6,337 nucleotides of DNA from Acidocella sp. (GTDB taxonomy: Bacteria; Pseudomonadota; Alphaproteobacteria; Acetobacterales; Acetobacteraceae), in assembly GCA_029077775.1 (NCBI GenBank), contig JAQNCU010000182.1, forward strand, positions 1 through 6,337, in the 5' to 3' direction. A model generated the notes under the pieces. It had not been told where the DNA came from. It worked only from the letters and a program-made list of their open reading frames with translations, and ran no database searches. Both the position numbers and the translations under genes were made by a program. Shown in pieces: positions 1 through 5,449 of the stretch (position 1 is the stretch's first letter; each line of letters begins with the position of its first letter).

Positions 1-127
1 ATACCGCGATAGCGAAAGTTAGTTACCAAAAACTTCCCAATCCGACAGGCTGCTACATGTGTGATAAAAGTCTGACTCACGTTTTGGGGTTGCCGCGCAA
101 TGCGCCGGAGCCTCAAACAATCCGGCT
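1..127. other. Intergenic flank downstream of the helicase gene
   Basis: No gene is supported here. The segment lies 3' of the minus-strand helicase stop (TAG at 130-128). On the minus strand a short dyad (GCCGGA pairing with TCCGGC across about 11 bases, within 103-126) follows the stop directly, but no T-run follows it, so it is not a convincing intrinsic terminator. Nothing resembling a tRNA or an ORF with a ribosome binding site was found. Confidence 0.5.
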
Positions 128-1870
128 CTAAACGCCGCCGGACCCCTTTTTAAGAGCCTTGTTTTTACGCCGCCGTTCCTGTTCCCCAGGTTTGGCACCC
201 GCTGGACGTTCAGCGCGGGTGAATTTTGTCTTGGGCGGACGTGGTCCCGGGTCTCTGGACGGACCAGGAGCGGTGGTGGGTTGGATGTCAAGCTCGTCCC
301 TGGGTGAGGCGGTGAGGGCTTGGAGGAATTTTGCCTGTGCCTGGGGTAGAATTTCGAAGTTGGTTTCGCGGTCGAAGATGCGGATGGCACCGATATCCGC
401 TTTTGTGATCCCGCCCAGGCGGCAGAGCAGCGGAATTAGCCATTTGGGGTCTGCATTGTTTTTGCGCCCGGTGGCGGCGCGGAACCAAATCGTATCATGC
501 CCGCCGGCGCCATGCTCAAAATTGGTCGCCTGTGCCGGGCGCCGCGGGGCGGGGGTGAATGTCGGCTGGATGGTCACCTCAGCAGGTTCCGGCAGCCGGG
601 CGCGGTAGATGCGGATCAGGGCGGCGGCAATGGCCTCGGGGCTCTGGCGGCGGAGCAATTCCTGCGCCAGCGCCAATTCGGCCCCTTCGGGCATGGCGGC
701 GCGTGTGGCTTCAGCGAGCAGTTTTTCCTGGTCGTGCGCGCGGATGGCATCGGCGGTCGGTGGGTCTTCCCAGTTTGCGATGATGTTGGCGCTGCCGAGC
801 AGAAGCTCTGCCCGGCGGCGTTTGGCCCCAGGGACCAGCAGAATACACACGCCCTTGCGCCCCGCCCGCCCGGTGCGGCCGGAGCGGTGAAGCATGGTGT
901 CCTTGTTGGTCGGCAAATCGGCATGGATCACGAGGTCGAGGTCCGGGAGGTCGAGCCCGCGCGCCGCGACATCGGTGGCGATGCAGACCTGGGCGCGGCC
1001 ATCACGCAGGGCGCTGAGCGCGGCGTTGCGTTCGCTCTGCGACAATTCGCCCGAGAGCGCCACGGCATTGAAGCCGCGCGCCAACAAGGCCGCGTGGAGA
1101 TGCCGGACATGATCGCGCGTGGCGCAGAACACCAAAGCGCGGCTCTCATGAAGGCGGAGGAGATTGACCAGGCCGCGCTCGATCTCGTGCCCGGCGACGC
1201 GGACAGCGCGATATTCGATATCCGCATGGGGCTGGTTGCGCGTGACGGTGTCGATCCGCAAGGCGTTTTGCTGGTATTGCCGCGCCAGGGCGGCAATTTC
1301 CTTGGGCATCGTGGCGGAGAACATCAGGGTGCGCCGGGCCTCCGGCGCTTTGCCGAGAATAAAATCGAGTTCATCGCGAAAGCCGAGGTCGAGCATCTCG
1401 TCGGCTTCATCGAGCACGATGACCTCGATCTCGCTGAGATCGAGATGCGCGCGGGTGAGGTGATCCTGCAAGCGGCCTGGTGTGCCCACCACCATATGGC
1501 AGCCCTGGGCGAGCAATTTTTGTTCGCGTCGCGCATCCATGCCGCCGACGCACGACACAACCCGCCCGCCCGTCGGGGCGTAAAGCCAGCTCAGCTCGGC
1601 ATGGACCTGCAAGGCAAGCTCCCGCGTGGGGGCGATGACCAGCACCAAAGGGTGCCGCGTGGCGGGTAGGTGTTCGGCCTCGCCCAGGATGGTGCTTGCC
1701 ATCGCGAGGCCATAGGCCACGGTTTTGCCCGATCCGGTTTGGGCGGAGACCAGAAGGTCGCGGTCATCGGCGGCGGCTTCAAGCACCGCGTGTTGCACCG
1801 GGGTTGGCGCAGAATATCCGCGCGCGGCCAGTGCCGATGCGAGGCCTGAGTTTTTGATGGGAAAGGTCAT
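128..1870 (-). CDS. DEAD-box ATP-dependent RNA helicase with DbpA-like C-terminal RNA-binding domain
   Basis: A 580-aa superfamily 2 RNA helicase that would unwind or remodel RNA duplexes using ATP in the cytoplasm. All core motifs are visible in order: Q motif (GYSAPTPVQ, 18-26), motif I AQTGSGKT (43-50), Ia PTREL (81-85), Ib TPGR (130-133), II DEAD (154-157), III SAT (185-187), IV LVFCAT (246-251), V ATDVAARGLD (298-307) and VI HRSGRTGRAG (328-337). After a linker, residues ~458-520 (starting TIWFRAATGRK) resemble the DbpA RNA-binding domain that docks on structured RNA such as 23S rRNA. The tail (~530-580) is basic, Pro/Arg/Lys-rich and probably disordered. Family members assist ribosome assembly, RNA decay and cold adaptation. 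Which of DeaD/CsdA or DbpA is the true counterpart cannot be settled by eye, so no symbol is given. The ATG start at 1870 fits because the Q motif follows at the usual distance; its ribosome binding site is weak (GAG, about 6 bases upstream). The gene is divergent from the cold-shock gene. Confidence 0.96.
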   Translation of the reverse strand: MTFPIKNSGLASALAARGYSAPTPVQHAVLEAAADDRDLLVSAQTGSGKTVAYGLAMASTILGEAEHLPATRHPLVLVIAPTRELALQVHAELSWLYAPTGGRVVSCVGGMDARREQKLLAQGCHMVVGTPGRLQDHLTRAHLDLSEIEVIVLDEADEMLDLGFRDELDFILGKAPEARRTLMFSATMPKEIAALARQYQQNALRIDTVTRNQPHADIEYRAVRVAGHEIERGLVNLLRLHESRALVFCATRDHVRHLHAALLARGFNAVALSGELSQSERNAALSALRDGRAQVCIATDVAARGLDLPDLDLVIHADLPTNKDTMLHRSGRTGRAGRKGVCILLVPGAKRRRAELLLGSANIIANWEDPPTADAIRAHDQEKLLAEATRAAMPEGAELALAQELLRRQSPEAIAAALIRIYRARLPEPAEVTIQPTFTPAPRRPAQATNFEHGAGGHDTIWFRAATGRKNNADPKWLIPLLCRLGGITKADIGAIRIFDRETNFEILPQAQAKFLQALTASPRDELDIQPTTAPGPSRDPGPRPPKTKFTRAERPAGAKPGEQERRRKNKALKKGSGGV

Positions 1871-1948
1871 GCGGGCTCGTAACCTTTCGGACGGCGCGCG
1901 GCAAATCGGGTACGGGGGATATCGTTACAACGCCGCCCAAATTCGGGA

Positions 1949-1977
1949 TTGATGGCGGGGGCGCGGTGCCCTATGGT
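1949..1977 (+). promoter_or_regulatory. Candidate sigma-70-type promoter of the cold-shock gene
   Basis: TTGATG (1949-1954) and TATGGT (1972-1977) are separated by 17 bases; each matches 4 of 6 consensus positions. Transcription would start near 1984, leaving a leader of about 50 bases before the GTG at 2035 and excluding the upstream in-frame GTG at 1966. Assigned by eye only. No equally good promoter was seen for the divergent helicase gene in the shared 1871-2034 region. Confidence 0.35.
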
Positions 1978-2034
1978 AAAGGCAACCGTATCAATCTGAG
2001 CGGCTTGAACATATTGCAGAGGACTGTTTTTATA

Positions 2035-2688
2035 GTGCGACCCCCGAAAAATGACCGCCAGCGGCAGCCTCGCCGCCGTGGTTTTGATGATGATAATTTT
2101 TTTGGCAACACGCCGCCCCCACCGCCATCCTTCTCGGGATTTGGGTCAAGCTCCTCCGCGCCGGAAGCCAAGGCCACGGTGAAATGGTATAATTCCGAAA
2201 AAGGCTTCGGCTTTGTCGAGATGGCCGATGGCTCGGGCGATGTTTTTTTGCACGCCAATTCATTGCAGAATGCGGGTTTCCAGGCGGTCACGCCAGGGTC
2301 TGTGTTGCAGGTTCGGGTGGGCCAGGGCCAGAAAGGCCGGCAGGTTGATCAGGTGATTTCAGTAACTGAAGGCACCGGCGAGGCGCCGTCTGCGCGTGGC
2401 GGCTTTGGGGCGCCGGGCGGGTTTGATCGCCCCCGGCCATCGGGCCCGCGCGCGCCGCGCCAAACCGCATCCGGCCCGGCGGTCGAGATGACCGGCATTG
2501 TGAAATGGTATAACGCGACCAAGGGTTTTGGCTTTATCAGCCCGCAAAGCGGCGGCAAGGATGTGTTTGTTCACGCCACCGCGCTGGAACAGGCCGGGCT
2601 GCAACCGCTGCAGGAAGGCCAGTCGGTGCGCATGAATGTTGTGCAGGGTGCCAAGGGGCCGGAGGTTAGTTCCATCAGCGTCGGTTAA
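2035..2688 (+). CDS. Tandem cold-shock-domain (double CSD) RNA/ssDNA-binding protein
   Basis: A 217-aa protein with two cold-shock domains, the arrangement common in Alphaproteobacteria, unlike the single ~70-aa CspA of E. coli. CSD1 covers ~47-111 (RNP1 KGFGFV 56-61, RNP2 DVFLH 69-73) and CSD2 covers ~153-216 (KGFGFI 163-168, DVFVH 176-180). Both keep the aromatic nucleic-acid-binding residues, including the KWYN strand. The N-terminus is Arg-rich, then acidic (FDDDNFFG), then a proline run; the ~40-aa linker is Gly/Pro/Arg-rich, so both are probably disordered. The role inferred from the family is an RNA chaperone or single-strand nucleic-acid binder. The GTG at 2035 is preferred: AGAGGA (2018-2023) lies 11 bases upstream and the protein then starts VRPPKNDRQRQ, as I recall for related proteins. 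The ORF stays open back to a GTG at 1966, but that adds 23 residues with no recognisable similarity. It ends in a strong terminator and is divergent from the helicase. Confidence 0.93.
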   Translation: MRPPKNDRQRQPRRRGFDDDNFFGNTPPPPPSFSGFGSSSSAPEAKATVKWYNSEKGFGFVEMADGSGDVFLHANSLQNAGFQAVTPGSVLQVRVGQGQKGRQVDQVISVTEGTGEAPSARGGFGAPGGFDRPRPSGPRAPRQTASGPAVEMTGIVKWYNATKGFGFISPQSGGKDVFVHATALEQAGLQPLQEGQSVRMNVVQGAKGPEVSSISVG

Positions 2689-2713
2689 CCGGTATCTCTC
2701 GATGTTTAGCGGG

Positions 2714-2753
2714 GGCGGTTTCACTTAAACGTGGGGCCGCCTTTTGCTTTTTT
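2714..2753 (+). terminator. Rho-independent terminator of the cold-shock gene
   Basis: An 11-bp stem (2714-2724 with 2731-2741; eight standard pairs including G-C-rich ends, plus three G-U pairs) closes a 6-base loop, TTAAAC. It is followed immediately by a T-rich tract (2742-2753, twelve bases with one GC interruption). It begins 25 bases after the TAA stop. Confidence 0.9.
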
Positions 2754-2836
2754 GTTTGATGCCAACCGTCATGACGTACGGTGGTCGGTGTCAGAATTTT
2801 TGTTGGCGCGCGGCCGCCCCACCAGCCCCGCGCGCG

Positions 2837-2883
2837 ATACCAACGGCCTATAATGATGAGTCATCATCTTCGGCCGTCGGTAT
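2837..2883 (+). repeat. Nested imperfect inverted repeat over a consensus -10
   Basis: Outer arms 2837-2848 and 2872-2883 match at 11 of 12 positions. After a 4x4 mismatched interval, inner arms ATGATG (2853-2858) and CATCAT (2862-2867) pair perfectly around AGT. As RNA it would fold into a long hairpin ending 4 bases before the ribosome binding site at 2888-2893; as DNA it could be an operator. Confidence 0.6.
2849..2854 (+). promoter_or_regulatory. Candidate -10 element (TATAAT) of the small ORF
   Basis: A perfect TATAAT hexamer lies 44 bases upstream of the GTG at 2899, inside the inverted repeat. No -35-like hexamer exists at the expected distance (around 2826-2831 is GCCCCG-type sequence) and there is no TGn extension, so promoter activity would need an activator or may be absent. 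Confidence 0.35.
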
Positions 2884-2898
2884 TATCAGGAGGATGAT

Positions 2899-3078
2899 GT
2901 GGCGTATAAAGTAAATTACGGGTTGGAGCGTGCTGAGCGAAACCGCGCCAAGCTTGCGAAGAAAGCCGCCAAGGCGGAGGCAAAAAAGGCCGGTCAGGCG
3001 GAACCGCCGGATGATGGAAATCCGCTTGCGGAACCCGGGGTGCCAGAGACTGACGAAACCGGCGAAGACTCGAATTAG
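2899..3078 (+). CDS. Small highly charged protein, function unknown (59 aa)
   Basis: Starts at GTG 2899 and ends at TAG 3076-3078. A strong Shine-Dalgarno AGGAGG (2888-2893) sits 5 bases before the start. An ATG at 2894 in another frame gives only six codons, so the GTG is the sensible start. The product begins (M)AYKVNYGLERAERNRAK. Residues ~10-33 form a Lys/Arg/Ala-rich, probably helical segment (AKKAAKAEAKKAG), and the C-terminal half is acidic and Pro-rich (PETDETGEDSN), so the protein is bipolar in charge, basic then acidic. There is no signal peptide or membrane segment. I have a loose memory of similar short proteins in Acetobacteraceae but cannot name a family. It is convergent with pncA, only 24 bases separating the two stops, with no intrinsic terminator between them. 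Coding status rests on the ribosome binding site and the clean short frame. Confidence 0.65.
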   Translation: MAYKVNYGLERAERNRAKLAKKAAKAEAKKAGQAEPPDDGNPLAEPGVPETDETGEDSN

Positions 3079-3102
3079 ACCGGCACCGCGCCATGCCTGG
3101 CT

Positions 3103-3714
3103 TTACAGCGTGGCGATACGGCCAACGCCCGCCGCCGCCATGCGCGCCCAGGCGGCGGTGAGTGAGCCGTTGAGGTCGATCGCCCGGCACGCGGTCTCGA
3201 TCACATTCGCTTTAAGGCCGAAAAAGGTGGCGTCTTCGGCCGACCAGCTTACGCAGTAATCGGTCGCCAGCCCACACAAATAGAGCTCGGTGATCCCGCG
3301 CGATGCGAAATACCCGTCGAGCCCCGTGCGGGTTTTGCGGTCTGCCTCCATAAAGGCGGAATAGCTGTCCACCGCCTTGTTGCTGCCCTTGCGGATGATC
3401 AGCCCGGCATGGGGGATTTCCAGCGCATTATGCAGCCCGGCACCCTGGCTGTTCATGACGCAATGGGTGGGCCACAAAGTCTGCGGCCCGTACGCCATGT
3501 TTATGGTCTCGAACGCGGCGTGGTCCGGATGGCTGGCGGCGAAGGAGCTGTGGTCTGGCGGATGCCAGTCCTGCGTGATCACCACATGGGTGAAGCGCGA
3601 GGCGAGGCTGTTGATAACGGGCACGATCTCATCGCCGCCAGAGACCGCGAGGGCGCCGCCGGGGCAGAAATCATATTGAACGTCGACAACGAGCAGGGCT
3701 ACGTTATTTTGCAT
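3103..3714 (-). CDS. pncA: Nicotinamidase / pyrazinamidase
   Basis: A 203-aa isochorismatase-fold amidase that hydrolyses nicotinamide to nicotinate and ammonia in the cytoplasmic NAD salvage pathway; family members also activate pyrazinamide. The Asp-Lys-Cys catalytic triad is visible as D11 (LLVVDVQYDF), K109 (IIRKGSNK) and C154 (GLATDYCV). Metal ligands match D49, H51 and H55 in TQDWHPPDHSSF and H84 in WPTHC. DSYSAF (116-121) and GLATDYCV (148-155) are typical of this branch. Length is normal for bacterial PncA. The open frame extends further upstream, but the ATG at 3714 puts the first beta strand at the N-terminus as usual, and no good start codon lies between 3714 and 3850. No clear Shine-Dalgarno precedes it, so initiation may be weak. 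It is divergent from rplK and convergent with the small ORF; no functional link to either is evident. Confidence 0.95.
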   Translation of the reverse strand: MQNNVALLVVDVQYDFCPGGALAVSGGDEIVPVINSLASRFTHVVITQDWHPPDHSSFAASHPDHAAFETINMAYGPQTLWPTHCVMNSQGAGLHNALEIPHAGLIIRKGSNKAVDSYSAFMEADRKTRTGLDGYFASRGITELYLCGLATDYCVSWSAEDATFFGLKANVIETACRAIDLNGSLTAAWARMAAAGVGRIATL

Positions 3715-3744
3715 GGCAGAAACATAATCAATTCGGGCCGGGTG

Positions 3745-3774
3745 ATATAGACAATGTGGTGGGGAATCATGTAA
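3745..3774 (-). promoter_or_regulatory. Candidate promoter of pncA
   Basis: Read on the minus strand, TTACAT (3774-3769) and CTATAT (3750-3745) are 18 bases apart. The -10 fits the CTATNT form often seen in Alphaproteobacteria. Transcription would start near 3738, leaving about 24 bases before the ATG. Assigned by eye only. Confidence 0.35.
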
Positions 3775-3804
3775 GGCTCCGCGCTTGCAGGAACGTGGGA
3801 GACA

Positions 3805-3830
3805 GGACAACCGTTTGTCCGGTCGGTTGT
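3805..3830 (+). repeat. Two overlapping inverted repeats upstream of rplK
   Basis: GGACAA (3805-3810) pairs with TTGTCC (3815-3820) around CCGT, while ACAACCG (3807-3813) pairs with CGGTTGT (3824-3830). The arms share bases, so only one hairpin can form at a time. They overlap the likely -35 region of rplK and could be an operator or, if transcribed from further upstream, an alternating leader structure. Confidence 0.45.
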
Positions 3831-3843
3831 ACCGCGGTCTATT
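3815..3843 (+). promoter_or_regulatory. Weak candidate promoter of rplK-rplA
   Basis: TTGTCC (3815-3820) and TCTATT (3838-3843) are 17 bases apart, with 4 and 3 of 6 consensus matches. A start near 3850 gives a leader of about 24 bases. Some promoter is expected here because the upstream gene points the other way; this is the best one seen, but it is weak. Confidence 0.3.
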
Positions 3844-3873
3844 GGCGTAAGCCATAGGATTAAGGAGCCAGCG

Positions 3874-4308
3874 ATGGCAAAGAAGATTGTTGGTTATATC
3901 AAGCTGCAAATCCCCGCGGGGAAGGCAAATCCGTCACCGCCTGTGGGCCCGGCGCTCGGCCAGCGCGGGTTGAATATTATGCAGTTCTGTAAGGAATTCA
4001 ATGCGCTGACGCAAGGTATGGAGCCCGGGATGCCTGTACCCGTGGTGATAACGGCGTTTGGTGACCGGACCTTTAATTTTATTACCAAAACCCCGCCGAA
4101 CACGTATTTCCTGAAGAAAGCCGCGGGTATCACAAAGGGCACGACCACGCCAGGCAAGGGCCCTGCTGTGGGGCGCGTGACGATGGCGCAGTTGCGGGAA
4201 ATTGCCGAGAAAAAAATGATCCATATGAACGCCAACGATGTCGATGGCGCGGTGCGGATGTTGATTGGCTCCGCCCGATCAATGGGTGTGACCGTGGTGG
4301 AGGGCTGA
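3874..4308 (+). CDS. rplK: 50S ribosomal protein L11
   Basis: A 144-aa protein, close to the usual ~142. L11 binds 23S rRNA at the GTPase-associated centre at the base of the L7/L12 stalk and is needed for factor-dependent GTP hydrolysis and the RelA response. The N-terminal domain carries the proline-rich AGKANPSPPVGPALGQRG (15-32). The C-terminal rRNA-binding domain has FITKTPPNTYFLKKAAG (69-85) and the conserved end NANDVDGAVRMLIGSARSMG (119-138). The ATG at 3874 has AAGGAG (3862-3867) 6 bases upstream. It is the first gene of an operon with rplA, 3 bases separating stop and next start. In most bacteria secE-nusG precede rplK; here the neighbour is pncA on the other strand, so L11-L1 appear to have their own promoter. 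Confidence 0.98.
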   Translation: MAKKIVGYIKLQIPAGKANPSPPVGPALGQRGLNIMQFCKEFNALTQGMEPGMPVPVVITAFGDRTFNFITKTPPNTYFLKKAAGITKGTTTPGKGPAVGRVTMAQLREIAEKKMIHMNANDVDGAVRMLIGSARSMGVTVVEG

Positions 4309-4311
4309 GAT

Positions 4312-5004
4312 ATGGCACATAATAAACGCCTGAACGCCGCGACCGCTTTGGTGGACCGCAAGAAGAATTATGCGCTGGCGGAGGCTGTGGCGCTGGCCAA
4401 AGCCAATGCCAAGGCGAAATTTGACGAGACCATCGAAATTTCGCTCAATCTCGGGATCGATCCGCGCCATGCCGACCAGATGGTGCGTGGGCTGATCTCG
4501 CTGCCCAATGGCACCGGCAAGGTGTTGCGGGTTGGTGTGTTTGCCCGGGGCGCGAAGGCGGATGAGGCATTGGCCGCCGGGGCCGATGTGGTGGGTGCCG
4601 ATGATCTGGCCGAGAAGGTTCAGGCCGGTGACATCGCGTTCGACCGCTGCATCGCGACACCGGATATGATGGCGCTGGTCGGGCGGCTGGGCAAAATTCT
4701 CGGCCCGCGCGGCCTGATGCCGAACCCGAAACTGGGCACAGTGACCATGGATGTTAAGGGTGCGGTTACCGCCGCGAAATCCGGGCAGGTGGAGTTCCGC
4801 GCTGAGAAGGCCGGGATTATCCATGCCGGGATCGGCAAGGCGAGCTTCGATGAGACCAAATTGGTCGAGAACGCGAAGGCACTGGTGGAAGCCGTGCAGA
4901 AAGCCAAGCCGACCGGCGCGAAGGGCACGTATCTGCAAAAGATCGCCGTCAGCTCCACCATGGGCCCAGGCATACATGTGGATGTGGCCAGCCTGAGCGC
5001 CTGA
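4312..5004 (+). CDS. rplA: 50S ribosomal protein L1
   Basis: A 230-aa protein of normal length that forms the mobile L1 stalk near the ribosomal E site and helps move deacylated tRNA out. In E. coli it also represses its own L11-L1 operon by binding the mRNA. The family signature is intact in CIATPDMMALVGRLGKILGP (113-132) followed by RGLMPNPK (133-140); the two-domain layout, with FRAEKAGIIHAGIGK (162-176) in domain I, is complete. The ATG at 4312 is preceded by GGAGG (4299-4303), which lies inside the end of rplK, indicating translational coupling. The stop falls in a short tandem duplication of GCGCCTGA-type sequence (~4992-5012), so a slip there would not alter the protein core. An L1-binding mRNA mimic was not identified with confidence. 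Confidence 0.98.
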   Translation: MAHNKRLNAATALVDRKKNYALAEAVALAKANAKAKFDETIEISLNLGIDPRHADQMVRGLISLPNGTGKVLRVGVFARGAKADEALAAGADVVGADDLAEKVQAGDIAFDRCIATPDMMALVGRLGKILGPRGLMPNPKLGTVTMDVKGAVTAAKSGQVEFRAEKAGIIHAGIGKASFDETKLVENAKALVEAVQKAKPTGAKGTYLQKIAVSSTMGPGIHVDVASLSA

Positions 5005-5049
5005 GCGCCTGAGTTTGGCTGGGTTGTGCTGCCGATGTGGCGGTCACGG

Positions 5050-5209
5050 TTTTGTTTAGAGGGATGTCGTGACCCTGGCGGCGTTGGTTGGGTTTGAAAA
5101 GATACATCGCGGTTTTCGCCGCCATGTTGGGGTTTTAGGAGAAACATCACGGCCAAGGCCGCCATGTTTGGGTTTTAAGAGATACATCGCGGCCAAGGCC
5201 GCGATGGGC
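5050..5209 (+). repeat. 40-bp tandem repeat array with an internal dyad (3 clear copies + 1 degenerate)
   Basis: Copies start exactly 40 bases apart: 5090-5129, 5130-5169 and 5170-5209, each opening GGGTTT. By hand count, copies 2 and 3 match at 33/40 and copies 1 and 2 at 29/40. A fourth, degenerate copy occupies 5050-5089 in the same register (23/40 to copy 3). The centre of each is a dyad: copy 3 has perfect 10-base arms, CATCGCGGCC and GGCCGCGATG; copy 1 keeps a GCGG/CCGC stem with a different loop. The array lies entirely in the rplA-rplJ spacer and touches the L10 leader. It is REP-like in form; whether it is a genome-wide family cannot be told from here. Confidence 0.85.
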
Positions 5210-5312
5210 AGGTGGGCCAGACGGCCCGCCGAGACCTGTCCAAGACCATATGCATTCTGCTTCGCGGCGGAATTTAATGGGGTTCTGCCCCGCACATGGT
5301 AGACGAGGTGCC
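5206..5312 (+). ncRNA. Ribosomal protein L10 leader (autoregulatory mRNA element)
   Basis: The mRNA leader that the L10(L12)n complex binds to repress rplJ-rplL translation. The parts fit the known L10-leader plan: AAGACC (5242-5247) and GGTAGACG (5298-5305) flank closing helix P1 (CCATATGC 5246-5253 with GCACATGG 5292-5299, one mismatch). P1 encloses hairpin P2 (5254-5260 with 5267-5273), the conserved single-stranded TTAAT (5274-5278), and hairpin P3 (GGGG 5279-5282 with CCCC 5288-5291). A further 5' hairpin (5206-5213 with 5234-5241, inner stem 5214-5218 with 5223-5227, six-base bulge GCCGAG) probably belongs to the same domain. Its position between rplA and rplJ, ~140 bases before the rplJ start, is as expected. 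A covariance-model search would settle the ends. Confidence 0.85.
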
Positions 5313-5368
5313 AGAATTTTGGGGCTTGCCCTGGGGTTTTGGTGGTTCTGATGAGAGGACAGGCGATT

Positions 5369-5430
5369 GGTGTTCCGGGATGGTCCTGGGCACCTTGGGT
5401 AACCTGGCGGTGCGGATGTGATCCGTGCCG
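5369..5430 (+). promoter_or_regulatory. Two consecutive hairpins in the rplJ leader
   Basis: Hairpin A: 5369-5373 with 5390-5394, continuing into 5375-5380 with 5384-5389 around TGG. Hairpin B: ten continuous pairs (two of them G-U), 5408-5417 with 5421-5430, loop GTG. Hairpin B ends 9 bases before the rplJ Shine-Dalgarno. No T-run follows either, so they are not intrinsic terminators; they may present the start site or link it to the L10 leader. Confidence 0.5.
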
Positions 5431-5449
5431 TCGCAAGTTGGAGACGGAT

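Larger units (their letters stand above)
2760..2898 (+). other. Palindrome-rich intergenic region before the small ORF
   Basis: No gene is visible. The stretch contains a perfect 10-bp palindrome CGTCATGACG (2767-2776), a GC-rich inverted repeat with 8-bp arms (2806-2813 and 2828-2835), and a long nested inverted repeat (2837-2883) listed separately. It ends in the AGGAGG ribosome binding site of the small ORF. The density of dyads is unusual for 139 bases and suggests regulatory or REP-like DNA. Confidence 0.6.

Noticed and set aside
497..1669. 390-codon plus-strand open frame opposite the helicase
   Set aside because: It lies antisense within a gene with every DEAD-box motif. Its translation has no recognisable domain and it has no ribosome binding site. 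Long antisense frames are common in GC-rich DNA.
1966..2034. Longer cold-shock protein starting at GTG 1966
   Set aside because: The extra 23 residues show no similarity, and the best promoter candidate has its -10 at 1972-1977, downstream of that codon.
3715..3909. N-terminal extension of pncA up to 3909
   Set aside because: The added residues overlap the rplK start on the other strand, contain no plausible start near 3714, and precede the normal first beta strand of the family.
4279..4977. 232-codon minus-strand frame opposite rplA
   Set aside because: Antisense shadow of a fully conserved L1 gene; no family resemblance and low-complexity composition.
5050..5209. CRISPR array
   Set aside because: The repeats are directly adjacent with no unique spacers, they are diverged, and no cas genes are present.
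5339..5449. Upstream extension of the rplJ frame to an earlier start
   Set aside because: The extension encodes leader hairpins and has no L10 similarity; the GTG at 5450 has the proper Shine-Dalgarno and yields the conserved N-terminus.
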